A model generated the notes under the pieces. It was given only the letters and a program-made list of their open reading frames with translations. It searched no databases and was not told the origin of the DNA. This document shows positions 15,852 to 27,649 of a stretch of 64,000 nt of DNA, in pieces. Positions within the stretch are counted from its first letter, which is position 1. Each line of letters begins with the position of its first letter. The translations under genes and the position numbers were made by a program. The DNA is from Zingiber officinale (lineage: Eukaryota > Streptophyta > Magnoliopsida > Zingiberales > Zingiberaceae), in contig NC_055990.1 of NCBI RefSeq assembly GCF_018446385.1, positions 25,221,726 to 25,285,725 on the forward strand, read 5' to 3'.

Positions 15852-17580
15852 CTGATCCATGATCACAAGGAGTTTGCGACACTAAACTTTACATTACATG
15901 CCCCCAACATGAACTGTTGTCCGATCCATCTAAGTTAGTTCAGCAATACACCAGTTTATTCTTGGATCAGTCGAGCTTACCTCTCTTGTAACATTATCAA
16001 CATTGCGCACAAGTTGCAAGATGTTTAATCTGGGGCCCATTTTTTAATTTAAAATGAGTTAGATGTGCTTTAAGATTAATAATTATGATTGAAATATGTA
16101 ACCATGCTAGGCAGGGGATGTATAATGTTTAACTGAACTCATCCCAGTTCCAAGAAATGTGCTTGTTGATTAAAATTGATGTTTGTTTGTTTTTTACATG
16201 TATTGTATTACAGTTGAACAGTCAATTGCGAGCTACTGTATAATTAATTCTGCAAGTACAGAATTTATGAGTCTAGAAACTTTAAAGCATCTAAATTTTT
16301 TTACTCTTAGTTGAGCCTTGTTTTTCTTTCTTATACTATGTTGAATGTAAAATTATCTCATTTTTACAGTAAAAATGACTTTTGAATTTTATTTTATTTT
16401 TATAATTATATGGAATTTGAAAAGCTTAAAACAAAATTATAAATATTTTTTTAGATGGTAAAATCTGTTTGAGTTCAGTGATGAAAATTTTAAGGTTCTC
16501 AATTAAAATGATTGCAAGAAATAGAACCAACTTCAGTAGTTAAAGTTTGCTCCTACCGTGGAGTATAGTTGGTACTTATATGTGATGTTGTAATAGATAT
16601 ATGTGATGTTATAATAGATAATGGGACCAGAAGAGGTCCTGTTTATTTATTGGTTGAATGAATTGATCCTACTAATGAATGAACAGAAGACCATGGTCCA
16701 GGGATTTTGGATCAGAGGATTCCTGCCTTGCTTTTTAACGTGTGTGAAGTGTATCGCGTAATCCATGCTTTCTTAATATAAATGCATGAATATCAGATAC
16801 TAGCCACGCATTATTTTCCTATCAACTTGATTGCAGCAATTAGCTACTAATCACTTTAAAAACTCTTCATTATTAATTTCACATTAATTGTATTTGATAC
16901 TAATTAAGCATTGTGTGGTACAGTGGTTACACCCAATTTACACATTCACTAAGCCAGAGAGCCTCAATCATAGTTTCTATTTGATTAATTGGATATTTTA
17001 TACCATATATCTAACAAAAGCTCTTGATTAATAGAGTCATAATTCATGTTAGCGTTATATTATCTAGAAATATGCTAGGCATATTATAATTTTGACATTA
17101 ACAGAAAAAGATTTAAAATAAAAAAATAAGCAAAATTTACAAGATTAAAAATGGTAGTCAGCAAAACTGTTCTATTTGTCCTAATAAAAGAAAAAGTTCC
17201 AAATGCCAAAGAAGATATTCCATCGACAGGGAAATTATCTTGAGAGAGACAGTCACCTGATCTTGCCTGGTTATGTTTGGGAAATGTTCTTATAATCTTT
17301 AAATTGCATAATAGTTTAGATAGTAGAGTGAGCCAAAGTGCTGTCTTAATCAATCAACTCCTGAGCTACTTAATTTGATTACTCTTCTGAGAAATTTAAA
17401 TTTTGCACAATCCAAATCTTTCCAATAAATTAAAATTTTCACAATAAAATTTTATAAACTTGCAAATCTAATTTACAGAAGTTTTGTAAAATCTAAATTT
17501 TTATTAAGAATATTTAGAGTTTTAAATCATCTGTTGCTTTTTATGGTTTTGGCAATGACACGCCAATATCCCTACTTTCA
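15852..17580. other. Intergenic region between the LRR-kinase gene and MIR167
   Basis: The first few hundred bases should be the kinase 3' UTR. The rest is AT-rich, with a short local duplication near 16580-16618 (ATATGTGATGTT twice). The last 200-300 bp should contain the upstream promoter of MIR167. No other gene is visible. Confidence 0.5.
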
Positions 17581-17590
17581 CTACCTTCTC

Positions 17591-17600
17591 CTATATATAT
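17591..17600 (+). promoter_or_regulatory. Probable TATA box of the MIR167 transcript
   Basis: CTATATATAT lies about 160 bp upstream of the miR167 sequence, followed by pyrimidine-rich DNA near 17605-17635 suited to a start site. Spacing fits a Pol II primary transcript. Inferred from sequence only. Confidence 0.5.
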
Positions 17601-17751
17601 TTCAGTTCTTCTTAGCTCTTCTTCCTCATCCTTCCTGCAAATTAAAACCCTATTTATTCTTTGTTTTCATTTTGTTTTCTTTGATTAATTTTTCTTTGAT
17701 TACTTGTAATTAGTTGGCGTTTTATTGACTAATTCATTTGGTGCACCGCAA

Positions 17752-17855
17752 GGAGATGAAGCTGCCAGCATGATCTGATCGTCTCTTCATTAAGAAGAAG
17801 ACGATCGATTAGCTTGAAGTTAATGATCAGATCATCTGGCAGTTTCATCTGCTAA
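17752..17855 (+). ncRNA. MIR167: MIR167 precursor hairpin
   Basis: The 5' arm, 17757-17778, is the conserved 22-nt miR167 (TGAAGCTGCCAGC then ATGATCTGA). The 3' arm, 17829-17849 (AGATCATCTGGCAG then TTTCATC), pairs with it and gives 2-nt 3' overhangs. Pairing of AGATGAA...GATC with the opposite arm has only one G-U pair and one bulged C over about 27 bp. The terminal loop has two small stems of its own, including GATCGTCT with AGACGATC. In land plants miR167 cleaves ARF6 and ARF8 auxin-response-factor mRNAs and so controls flower and root development. A donor-like GAGGTAAGTT near 17918-17927 suggests that the primary transcript is spliced downstream. Confidence 0.96.
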
Positions 17856-17927
17856 TGGAAGCACACAAGCAAACCACAAACCTGCTTCATTAGGGTTCAT
17901 CAAGAAGGGAGAGAATGAGGAGGTAAG

Positions 17928-18780
17928 TTACTCTGATTAATTATTACTTTTAATATTGGTTAAGTTCATTTCTTTTTCAGATGATATGTTCTTGATCTCT
18001 TTTCTCATAATGTGAATTGGTGTGCTGATAGTTTAATTGTTGAATTTCAAGTAGTATATCTTATGATTTAAACCTTTTTAATCTCGAGATGAAATAACAA
18101 TTTTGAATAATATCCTTTACTTCACATCCTGCATTTGTTTCATTTTAATCATCTTTCCATATCCAATACCATTTTAAAACATTAAATAAATATAACATAT
18201 AAAACAAAAGTAAAAAACAAATGCTTACAAATGATCAAATTCAAAGGCACTTGATTGCCCAATTCACAATCTAACAAACAAACAAGTAAACAATAGAGAG
18301 TAACCTCTTACTATGAGCTGCCAACCCTTTAATTATCTAAAGAGATCTGTTTATCACATCCAAAATTAACGTCCATCCAATTCATGTCTTGATTTGGCAC
18401 GAACAATTGCACGCGGGGGGCCATCGGATCACTGTCAGATCTCGATCGCATATCGGCCTGACTTGAAGCCATACACAACATGAATGAAGACTCCATCTCC
18501 ATGCATGGACATGGTAAGTGTTGAAAAAGAGGCAAAATCTCATCAGGGAAACCAGAATAGTTGAATGTAGCCATTTAAAGAGTTAATTATCCATGGTTGA
18601 TTACATCCTACCTTGTCATAAACTACACACAAGGTTTGATATTCCTAAATAGAGCAAAACTAGAAGTTGTTCATCAACGCATTTTTGTTTAATTCAAACT
18701 AATAGCTGAAAAAATTCACTGATTTAGTAGAACATATGTGAAAAAGCATTACAGATGGAATTAAATAACATGATCACTAC
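17928..18780. other. Spacer between MIR167 and the H2A.Z pseudogene
   Basis: AT-rich. An 81-codon open frame on the minus strand (18574-18329) has no family features I recognise. The start of the MIR167 primary-transcript intron probably lies here. Confidence 0.4.
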
Positions 18781-20357
18781 CTATTCTTTGGAGGGTTTGT
18801 TAATCAGGAACCTGTAGATGTGGGTGGTGACTCCACCATCGGCAATGGTGCTCATAATGAGGGCGTCTAGCTCCTAGTCTTTTTGAATGGCTAGCTGAAG
18901 GTGGTGCAGTGTGATCCTCTTCACCTTGATGTCCTTGTATTCCCTGCGGGCTCCAGCACTTCTGCTTCAAAGCACTCCATTCACTTGAATGCTCGACTTC
19001 AGCTGCTGGTGGATATGACTCGCAGGAAACTGCATAAACCATGGTAGATGTTACTTCAACAACTGCTGACTGAAAACAAACAAGTTTTAAGCTTTTCCTA
19101 GAAGCATATATAAGATAAATAAATTTCATGTGCCCATATGGTAAAAATAGTGAGCATATCAAGCCGTTTTAGATTTTCAGTTGTTGACTTCGTAGATAAG
19201 AAACATAGTTGATCAAAGAAAGAAAGTGAACATGCAGAGATTGACCAAATTTAGTTACAAGCAAGAGAGATTGCTTCATTTGAAAAGTTGTTGCAATAAA
19301 AAATAAAAAAATAATGCAATCTACATTAAAAATACTTCAAGAGATCATACTGATATATACACATATATATTGTGTCAATACCATTTAAATCCTTTAACGT
19401 TGCCTATAGTCTTAGGGCCACCCTTTTCCCTCGGAATTGATTTGAAATGTACTCAATCTCTCTTATTACCACATCTACAGGTCTGCTTTTAACAGTCATG
19501 TACGCAGAAGCCTATCATCTACCAGGATTTCTCAAAATTTCCATCACTACTGTGTCATGTTCTTCCTAATTGTTCCTCTACAACTGCCCAACGCTTTAGT
19601 CCACAAAATTATAAACTTTTCTTGTCGATATAAAAGCAGATACAAATAGCACAAACGTCAAAGCATCACTTTTTTCACCCACCTAGTGTTTATTCTATAA
19701 ACCACAGATTAAAATAGCGGAATCAGTTCACTGAATGATAATTGGAATACACAAGATTTCCATTAGAACAGATGGGCAGATTGAAATCAACCGTAGAAGG
19801 AAATTTAAAAGCAATACGTAGAACATACTAGTAATTGGCAATCGGTGTGATGCAGTTGTTACATAAGCAGCACATTGAGTACATGATTTTGGTCGCTTTT
19901 GAAACACTGATTTTCTAAAAAACATTATATAGTCTGTAATAATTATTTTTGTCACATTCAATGTTGCAGAAAGTAGGTTGAGCAGGGAAGTAGTGGCATG
20001 TACGAATAAGTTTAAATCTCATAGTCACATTGAACTATTGTTATTATACTGGTCGAATGAAATACTCTCGCACTAAAAAAAATTGTTGCAAGGAGGCTAC
20101 TATCACTCCAGAAGATTATCAACTATTGGTCTTAACATGAAGAGCATGTTTGGAGAGAAAAGCTGGCATTATAGAACATCAAATCGATAGGACAACGGAC
20201 TCCACTTCCACTCATGCGCACTCAGACGCAAACAACAAAAGATAGATTAACTGTTGTTACCTGTAACTCGGCACGCACAGACCCAGAGACCAGTTTCTTA
20301 TCGTCCTTGTTGTCACCGTTGTGGCGAGAAGCCCTTTTCCCCTTACCTCCCCACCAT
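18781..20357 (-). pseudogene. HTA (H2A.Z type): Histone H2A.Z pseudogene with its intron retained
   Basis: Two exon remnants with correct splice borders. Exon 1, 20357-20261, begins ATGGTGGGGAGGTAAGG, related to the MAGKGGKGLL start, and ends DDKKLVSGSVRAELQ before a GTAACA donor (normal form SRSSRAGLQ). Exon 2 starts at 19029 right after TTTATGCAG with MQFP..HIHQQLK (normal LQFPVGRIHRQLK), continues to AEVLEPAGN and KVKRITLHHLQLAI, and ends LINKPSKE before TAG at 18781, nearly the real H2A.Z C-terminus. Damage: a stop in codon 5, a TAG inside the acidic patch region (QKD*ELD), a frame change at AGN-(AS)-KD, and loss of part of the middle. H2A.Z marks promoter nucleosomes; this copy cannot make it. 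Intron retention shows DNA-level duplication, not retroposition. Confidence 0.85.
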
Positions 20358-20819
20358 TTATGAAATCCATACTCCCATAAACCAGATCAGAACATCAGAG
20401 CATCAGAGCAGCAGACAAAAATCCAGCAGAACACCCCAAATCGAGCACCGAATACGGAGGAAGGGAAAGAGATGGTAGAGGAGATCAGGTGCGAAAGAGA
20501 TCCGGAGCAAATCGAGGATTCGAGGGGAGGGAAATGGAAGTCGTACGGTTCCTGGTTTCCTTGTCCCAAGAGTGAGCGTAATGGGCCGTCACTGCAGCGA
20601 GCGCATTGGGCTGGACCATAACGGCCCAATCAGTTGGGCTAAATTTTCAACGAATAGTTTTTTTTCTGCAATGGTAAAAACATAGTATCTTAGCAAAAGG
20701 CTTCGAAAATTTCAACAAATATTACACATATTTGTTGTGGTAAAAAACAATGAATACGTCAATCCGTCCCAAGGTAAATCATGAATGATTACTATCTTTT
20801 GAAATAGTGATTAATATAT
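20358..20819. other. Upstream region of the H2A.Z pseudogene
   Basis: 20380-20640 is GC-richer and probably the remains of the old leader and promoter on the minus strand. No intact gene is visible. Confidence 0.35.
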
Positions 20820-20910
20820 AAGGAAGATATTTACCTCAGTTTTGCTGAGATTCGAACCCCAGACCTCATTATAACAATACCTCACTAATCACTAGACACA
20901 TCCGAGAAAA
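20820..20910 (-). repeat. tRNA-derived SINE-like remnant
   Basis: Read on the minus strand there is a possible Pol III A box in GTGTCTAGTGATTAGTG and a good B box in GGGGTTCGAATC, about 30 bases apart, as in tRNA-derived SINEs. It does not fold as a full tRNA. Borders and tail are unclear. It may also be a short fragment of another repeat. Confidence 0.35.
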
Positions 20911-21266
20911 TACAAAATAAATATTTCATATATTTGTGACCTTCGTATCACTTATCATCTTTAGTATAATATATGGACGATGTTTGAAAATTCAATAGTA
21001 AATTAATATAATAGATTCTTTTTTTATAAAATATTAATTTAATTTTTTATATTAAATATTAAACTATTAAAAATAGATACTATCTTAGCTGCTTGAGGTG
21101 TTACTAATCCAAGATGTGATAAGAGAAAACAAAATTACAAACTATTCCAATTGTAATCCTTTTTTAATTAATGATCTATTTTTGCTCTTAATTGTATAGG
21201 TTACGTAGCAAATAACAAAGTGTTCTAACGAATAGATTAATTAGAAGCCACTAATTAATTACTAAT
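20911..21266. other. AT-rich spacer downstream of the ketoacyl-CoA synthase gene
   Basis: Probably includes the 3' UTR of the minus-strand ketoacyl-CoA synthase gene. Nothing else is recognised. Confidence 0.4.
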
Positions 21267-22868
21267 TTAATGAATGGTTTCTACTTTTGGGACTTGGACC
21301 GGGAACTCATGGATCTCGTCGGCCCATGGGTTCTTCGTCTTCTCCTTCGCCGGCTCGACGGTGCGCAGCGCCCGCCACACCGCGCTGTTGCACTTGAACC
21401 CCGACCCGAACGCGATCTGCCACGTCCGGTCCCCCTTCCTCATCCTCCCCTTCGCCTCCGTGTACGCCAGCTCGTACCACAGCGAGCTGCTCGAAGTGTT
21501 CCCGAACCTGTACAGCGTCATCCTCGACGCCTCCATGTGCCCCTCCGTCAGCCCCAGCCTCTTCTCCAGCTCGTCCAGCACCGCCCTCCCGCCGGCGTGC
21601 ACGCAGAAGTGCTCGAACGCGAGCTTGAAGTCGGGGATGTACGGCCGGACGCTGCGCCATCGGAATGCCCGCCGCGCCACCAACATCAGGAAGAAGAGCA
21701 GCTGCTCGGAGAGCGGCAGCACCAGCGGGCCCAGCGTGGTGATGTTGGACTTCAGTGCCTCGCCGGCGACAGCCATCAGGTCCTTGGACAGCGACACCCC
21801 TACCTTCCCCTCGGAGTCCTCCTCCTGGAACACGCACCCGTAGCTGCCGTCGTCCGCGCCCTTGTGGGTGCGCACCGTGTGGATCAGCTGGTACTTGGCC
21901 CTCCACCGGGCAGACCTCCGGTTGGTAAGCAGCACGGCGGCGCAGCCCAACCGGAAGAGGCAGTTGGGCACCAACATTGACCGGTTGTTCCCGAAGTACC
22001 AGTTGAGAGTGATGTTCTCCGTGCTCACCACCAACGCGTTCACGTTCCAATGCACCTGTAAAGCACGGAAAAACAGAGGAGTGATAAATTGAAACAGAGT
22101 ACGCGTGAATCAGCGGAGGGAAACCTGGAGGAGTTGCTTGGCGAGGTCTATGGAGATGAGGCCGGCGCTGCATCCCATTCCGCCGAGGTTGAAGCTCTGG
22201 ATGTTTCCCCGGAGCTTGTAGTGGTTGACGATCATGGCGGCGAGGGAAGGGGTGGGGTTGAAAAGGCTGCAGTTGACGATGAGTATGTCGATGTCCTTGG
22301 GCTCCACGCCGGTCTTCTCCAGTAGCTCGTCGACGGCGCCGAACATGACCATCTCCGCCTCCTTCCTCGCCTCCGCCATGCACAGGTCGGGCGGCGTCTT
22401 GTGCAGCGCCTCGGGGAAGTAGGTCGACTGCCCCAGCCCGGACCGCTCCAGGATCCGCTTCTGGAACGCGAGGTTATCGGCGGTGAAGATGCCGGTGCGC
22501 ATCGAGTGCTCCACGAAGAACTCTCGGCTGCACTTGAGCGCCGGTGCGGGCTTGAAGCAAGCGAAGTCGAGGAGGTACACGGGACGCGGCTGCTTCATGA
22601 GGTAGAGCGCGGCGAGGAAGGCGGCGGCTGAGGAGCAGACGAAAACGGCCACGAGGTGGAGGCGGAGGGCATCCCTGATATGGAGGAGCTCGTCACCGCT
22701 GAGGCGGGTGGCGGCTGTGCCGAGGAGGGGGATGAGGATCAGGTGCAGGGCGTGGGAGATCAGGTAGTGGTAGAAGAGCTTCAGCTGCTTCAAGTCGATG
22801 AAGGAACGGAGGAATCTTGGAAGAGGATCATTGTTAGAGCTCGCCGCCCTACTGGTAGCGTCCGCCAT
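21267..22868 (-). CDS. KCS: 3-ketoacyl-CoA synthase (fatty acid elongase condensing enzyme)
   Basis: Condenses malonyl-CoA with long-chain acyl-CoA in the first step of very-long-chain fatty acid elongation in the endoplasmic reticulum, feeding waxes, suberin and sphingolipids. Exons 22868-22125 and 22055-21267 with a 69-bp intron; 510 residues, normal for the family. Two N-terminal membrane segments (about 37-52 and 70-90) precede [13 protein letters not shown] (FAE1/CUT1 domain). The catalytic set is visible: C233 in GGMGCSAG, H401 in FCVHAGGRA and N471 in GFKCNSAVW. Other hallmarks: [58 protein letters not shown]. An in-frame ATG at 22934 would add 22 residues; I chose 22868 because MADATS fits the family better. 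Both exons are very GC-rich. Intact. The subfamily (KCS4/9/11-like) is a guess. Confidence 0.96.
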
Positions 22869-25800
22869 TGCCGACGGAGGAAGAGGAGGGTAGCGCGTTG
22901 CAATGGGGATTAATGGCAAGGTAGGGCATGCCAATGCCGTAGCCTAACTCGCCTTATTAATAGAAAACAATTAAATTAATTAAGCTCTATAATTAAATTT
23001 ATCTCAAATTAATAATAATAATATAGATAATAAACTAACCGAGACGATTATAAAAAAAGAAATTCGCGTAATGTGCTATATTAAATGACTATATTTTAGT
23101 ATTTTACAACAATTAAGTATATAATTACACAGCAAAATCGTTTGCTATAGTAAAAAAGAATTTTTAACGGATATAAATATTTTATTAGATGTCTCATCGG
23201 TTATCTATTATTTCTGGCACTTATGAAACTCACATTCATGCTTATAAATATTAAAATATTTAATCTAAATAGGAAAAAATAACATATAAGGATATTCACA
23301 TCAATTTTACTATCCAAAATATATGGATATAATTTAAGATAAAAAAAATAATTTATTAAATTTAAATATTATAATTTTAAAAATAGACAGAATAGTTAAT
23401 ATAAAGATTTTATAATTACCTTATCTAAAATTTAGAATAAAATTTTTAAATACTTTAAATTAAATTTTTAAATATATAATTTAGATGCATAATTAGATAT
23501 TTTAAGTAAAAAAATTTTAACTACCCTATCTCAAATTTAAATTTAAATTTAAATGCATAATTTAGTGCTCTAAGTATCTAAATCGGATTGCACGATCTTG
23601 TTGTTTATAAGTTGGGTGGCACGTCTTATTTAAATGCTAGAGATATAAAATTGAGAGATGCCACGTGGTCAATGAATGTTTAAATGGATCATCACATGCC
23701 ATATTTAAAAATTAATTAAGGCTAAAATGGGTCGTTTCGAAATGTTTAAAATAATACGGATAAAAAAACAAGGCGTCAATCACATTCCTTTAAATTATGA
23801 TTCAACTCCACGACATGTTATGCAAGGCGTCCAGTAAATTAATCAAGCACTCGCTATTCGAATCTCAGTTAAGATGCACTTGAAATAAAAAACATATGAG
23901 ACACTGACTCGCGTCTTCGAATTCACTCCCACAAATTAAGAGTGAAAGTCATTCACCTGATGAGTCTTTTGAAGAGCATCCTTCCATCGAAATGGATAAA
24001 GATGAAGGAAATGAAAGTTGCTAAGCTGGATAATTATCCATTTAAAATTCTAAGAAAACTGAACTCTAGCTACTTGTTTGAGTAAGGCCTGAAAAGAATG
24101 AACAAATAGATTCTAGTCATTCATTGTTATAGTTTAGGTACTTCAGTTATTATGTCTCATCTATTCGACTGAATAGAATAGCCTTTGCAATTAGCATTTG
24201 GTTATTGCAAGCTCTAAAACAATTTCACCTTACCTTTCTGGATCTCGCAAGTACTCAAACTAAAATTTGATGTGATGGAGCAATAACCAAAGCTCCTTGA
24301 GATGGTAAGATTAATATCGACAAATCCAAACTTTTTGTTTGCCATTAAATTAAAAGAACGTGCAAGATTTGGTTCGCTTATAATAAGTTAACAGATGCAC
24401 CAAATATTAATGTCAAGCATGCAACATCTCAACGAATTTTACCTGCTCTATCACTGACTTCTTTTTCTCTTTCAGCTGCCCCCATTTCACTAATAATTCG
24501 CCAATTTGTAGCACCATATGCTTCTTTTAGTGTCTTGAACGAGTTTGATTTCACAAGCTCAAGCACTAGATTTCTGTTTTCAGCAGTGATGAATGTAGAT
24601 ACACAATTCGACCACATGTATTAGCAATTAAACTTAATTGCAAAGGCCTGGATAAATCAGTTCAGATGCAAATGGATATGAAAGCAAGACAACCACTTTG
24701 AAAATACCTGTTTAAGTTCTATTTTGGTACCAATTGCTAGTTAGGAGAGCCTTGGCGCGCATTTTTGAATTTCTTTTGGATGTTTATGGATCAGTTTCTG
24801 ATTTTGCCGTCTTGTGTGTATTATAATTCATGAATAGCACCATCCGATCCGAATGATATAGACAACTTTTTTATTCTTTTACGAATGATATAGAAAAGTA
24901 AATATTTATGATATTTTACCATGCACAATACAATCTTATCTTTTTTATCTTTCCTCTTTCTTGTTTGATATACACATTTATCATAGTTTTATATAGAACA
25001 TTTATTAATTTTTAAGTACATGACCTGCCTAGCTCTCAACCTATTTAGATTGCCTGAACCACTTAGATTGCCTAGCTTGACTAACTTGATAGGGCCGTCT
25101 AAGCCAACTAGAGATACAACATAACAGAATTGGTCTTGGTCTGATTGGAGCAATTGAGAATAACTAGAGAAACTTATTTTTGAAATAGAATACTTGCTGA
25201 ATAAGACCGGTAATTCAAAGTGATGTAGTAGTTTATATCGATTGGCATTTGATGCAAAGACATCAAACTTCCACAATGCCAATATCAATCAATCTTTATC
25301 TAAATTTCGCAGTGAATGCAAATTCTAACAGAAAGAATTTGAAACTATTCTTGATTTATTATACAGGCATTTGGTAGATGTACCTATAAAGAAATTAATC
25401 TACCAAGTTTTACATTTTTGAGATATGCTTTCGGAATATATGACATTTAGGCCTATTTCTGCCTTACATGCGCTACCGGCAGTTATCTCTATTAACCTGA
25501 ACTTGCCTGTTTTGATTTATCTCGGGCATCTTATCTGCATGTTATCTTGGCATATCTTCTGCACCAACAGAAGTTAATGGATAATGATCGATGAAATAAA
25601 CCTAGAAAGAAAATAGAAAGCCTCTATATGTAATTATTTACCTTGATTAAAAAAAATGGATATGTGGTGTAATTTTTATAATTAAAAAAATGATTTATAC
25701 GTCATTTTTTAGATATATGATATATTTTATGAATTTAAAAGGATACATACATTAATTTTTAGTATATGCTGTAATTTTATGAATGAAAAGGGGTATATAC

Positions 25801-25897
25801 ATCATTTTCTTTCCATCCGCTGCTTTCGTAAAAATTTTTTTGATTGATTTTAACTTTAAAATTATCGGTTGATGGATTACGTTTCTTTTCCCTCTTA
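22869..25897. other. Intergenic, AT-rich
   Basis: Holds the KCS promoter at its left end, including a G-box-like CCACGTGG near 23653-23660. 23000-23600 is very AT-rich. Around 25650-25810 a stretch of about 75-80 bp (ATACATCATTTTT-like words) seems to be repeated with divergence. A 62-codon minus-strand frame at 24617-24429 has no recognisable features. No gene is supported. Confidence 0.4.
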
Positions 25898-26289
25898 GAG
25901 CATCCACATCAGAATTTCTACATCAGCTATTCTTTAATTTATCATATCCTTATTTATTTATTTATTATTATTTATCTCTCCTCTATAATTTTTTATTATT
26001 AACTATATTAATGATTTTACGTCAACTATTCCAACGTCTATATTCCTCCCACGATCATATTTTTTTAAGTATAAAACTACATTAAACACCTCACAACTTA
26101 TCCATATCATCAATCTCATACAATTATAATTTTTCTAAAAATTTCCAGTAATATCTCATTTCATTAGTAATTACGATTGTCTACTTTCTTCTGATGAAGA
26201 TGATGGTTAGAAATAATTGTAATTATCTTTTCAATTGGAGATTCATTAGATGATGAAGAAGGTTCGGAATCACAGATCATTCTAGGCAA

Positions 26290-27282
26290 GCAATGACGTG
26301 AGTTTATTAGGAGAAATCCTTTGGAGGGTCATATACATCTCTTCAATAATTACTTTGTTGATGCATCAGTATATCCTCCTAATATATTCAGGAGGAGATT
26401 TCGGATGAATCATGGTCTCTTTCTTAAAATTCTTAACAATGTGGAGAATCATGAATGATACTTCGTTTAAAGAAGAAATGCTGCTAGAATGCTTGGGCTT
26501 TCTTCTTTACAAAAGGTAACTGTCACCTTGAGGATCCTTGCTTATGGAGTTGGAGCTGATCTCATGGATGAGTGTGCAAGAATTGGAGAAACCACAATAA
26601 TAAAGAGCATAAAACTTTTTGTCAAAGCGGTAATCTCGATCTTTGGAGATGAGTACTTGTGGTCTCTTAATAGCAATGGCATTGCTAGATTTTTAGTAGT
26701 TGGTGAGAAACGGGGATTTCCAAGTACGTTAGGGAGTATTGACTGCATGCACTAGAATTGTCTGACTGCAGGGACAGGTATGTATACTGACCATGAACAT
26801 GAGCCAACAATTATTTTGGAAGCAATGTCACCCTATGATCTTTGGATATGACATGCATTTTTTTGGTTTACATGAGTCATATAATGATATTAATGTGTTA
26901 GAAAATTTTAATATATTTACAGAACTTGTTGAATGTCGTGCTCCTAAAGTTAACTACTCAATCAATGGCCATGATTATACTATGGGATACTATCTTGCAG
27001 ATGGAATCTATCCTTCATGGTCTACATTTGTCAAAACCATTCTAGTACCACAAGGTCATAAAAGGTAATTGTTTGCGTCAACTCAAGAATCTGCGAGGAA
27101 GGATGTCAAACGAGCATTTGGAGTTCTACAAGCACACTTTGCAATTGTTCGTGGATTGGCATGATATTTTTTGTCAATTTGTACTGAAAGATAATATGAT
27201 GGCCTGCATAATATTGCATAACATGATCGTTGATGATGAAAGGGATTCTTACCTTAGAGCATATGACTTTGATTATGACTAA
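26290..27282 (+). pseudogene. PIF/Harbinger transposase remnant (DDE_Tnp_4)
   Basis: Similar to plant Harbinger transposases (ALP1-like). Pieces in order: RRNPLEGHIHLFNNYF and FRRRFRMNHGLFLKI (26300-26430), MLGLSSLQK..LRILAYG (26489 on), GEKRGFPSTLGSIDCMHW (DDE block 1, D in SIDC), HEPTIILEAMSPYDLWI (D block 2), FGLHESYNDINVLENFNIF, YYLADGIYPSWSTFVK, then ACIILHNMIVDDERD near the C-terminus. Stops fall near 26457, after the first catalytic block and before 27165, and the frame shifts between pieces, so no functional enzyme is made. Acts, when intact, by cutting and pasting the element. Confidence 0.8.
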
Positions 27283-27649
27283 GAAGATGATACAAACCTA
27301 GAACTAATTTCCTGTTATCCCACTTCTCAATTTGTGGATTTCCTTCAATGTCATCGTGTCATTAGAAACAAAGAAACTCATTCACAACTACAATTTGACT
27401 TTATTGAACATCAATGGATGCTACGAGGTGAAGAGTGAACCGATATCAACTAAAATATGTGTTTTTATGTTACATTTTATTTACAATGTTATTGCATTTG
27501 AATTTATGTTGGTTTTGATGTAATGTTGTATGATGAAGTAGCATATCTACAAACCATAATAAAATTTCTATTGTTGTTCCAAACAACACAATACAGTAGC
27601 ATATTTACAACACAATACCAAAAGTAATATACCAATTCTTCATATTTTG

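Noticed and set aside
18329-18574. 81-codon minus-strand frame downstream of the H2A.Z pseudogene
   Set aside because: No recognisable motif, no splice partners, and typical length for chance frames here.
21270-21980. Long plus-strand open frame (236 codons) opposite the ketoacyl-CoA synthase gene
   Set aside because: It mirrors a GC-rich real exon on the other strand; composition is Arg/Pro/Leu-rich with no family match, which is usual for antisense frames of GC-rich genes.
21307-22383. 358-codon minus-strand frame in the same region
   Set aside because: Reads through the true intron and is out of frame with the catalytic motifs, so it is a shadow of the synthase.
24429-24617. 62-codon minus-strand frame
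   Set aside because: No domain recognised and no neighbouring exons; cannot be told from chance.
24745-24759. GGAGAGCCTTGGCGC, like the head of an Au SINE
   Set aside because: Similarity stops after about 15 bases with no B box or tail.
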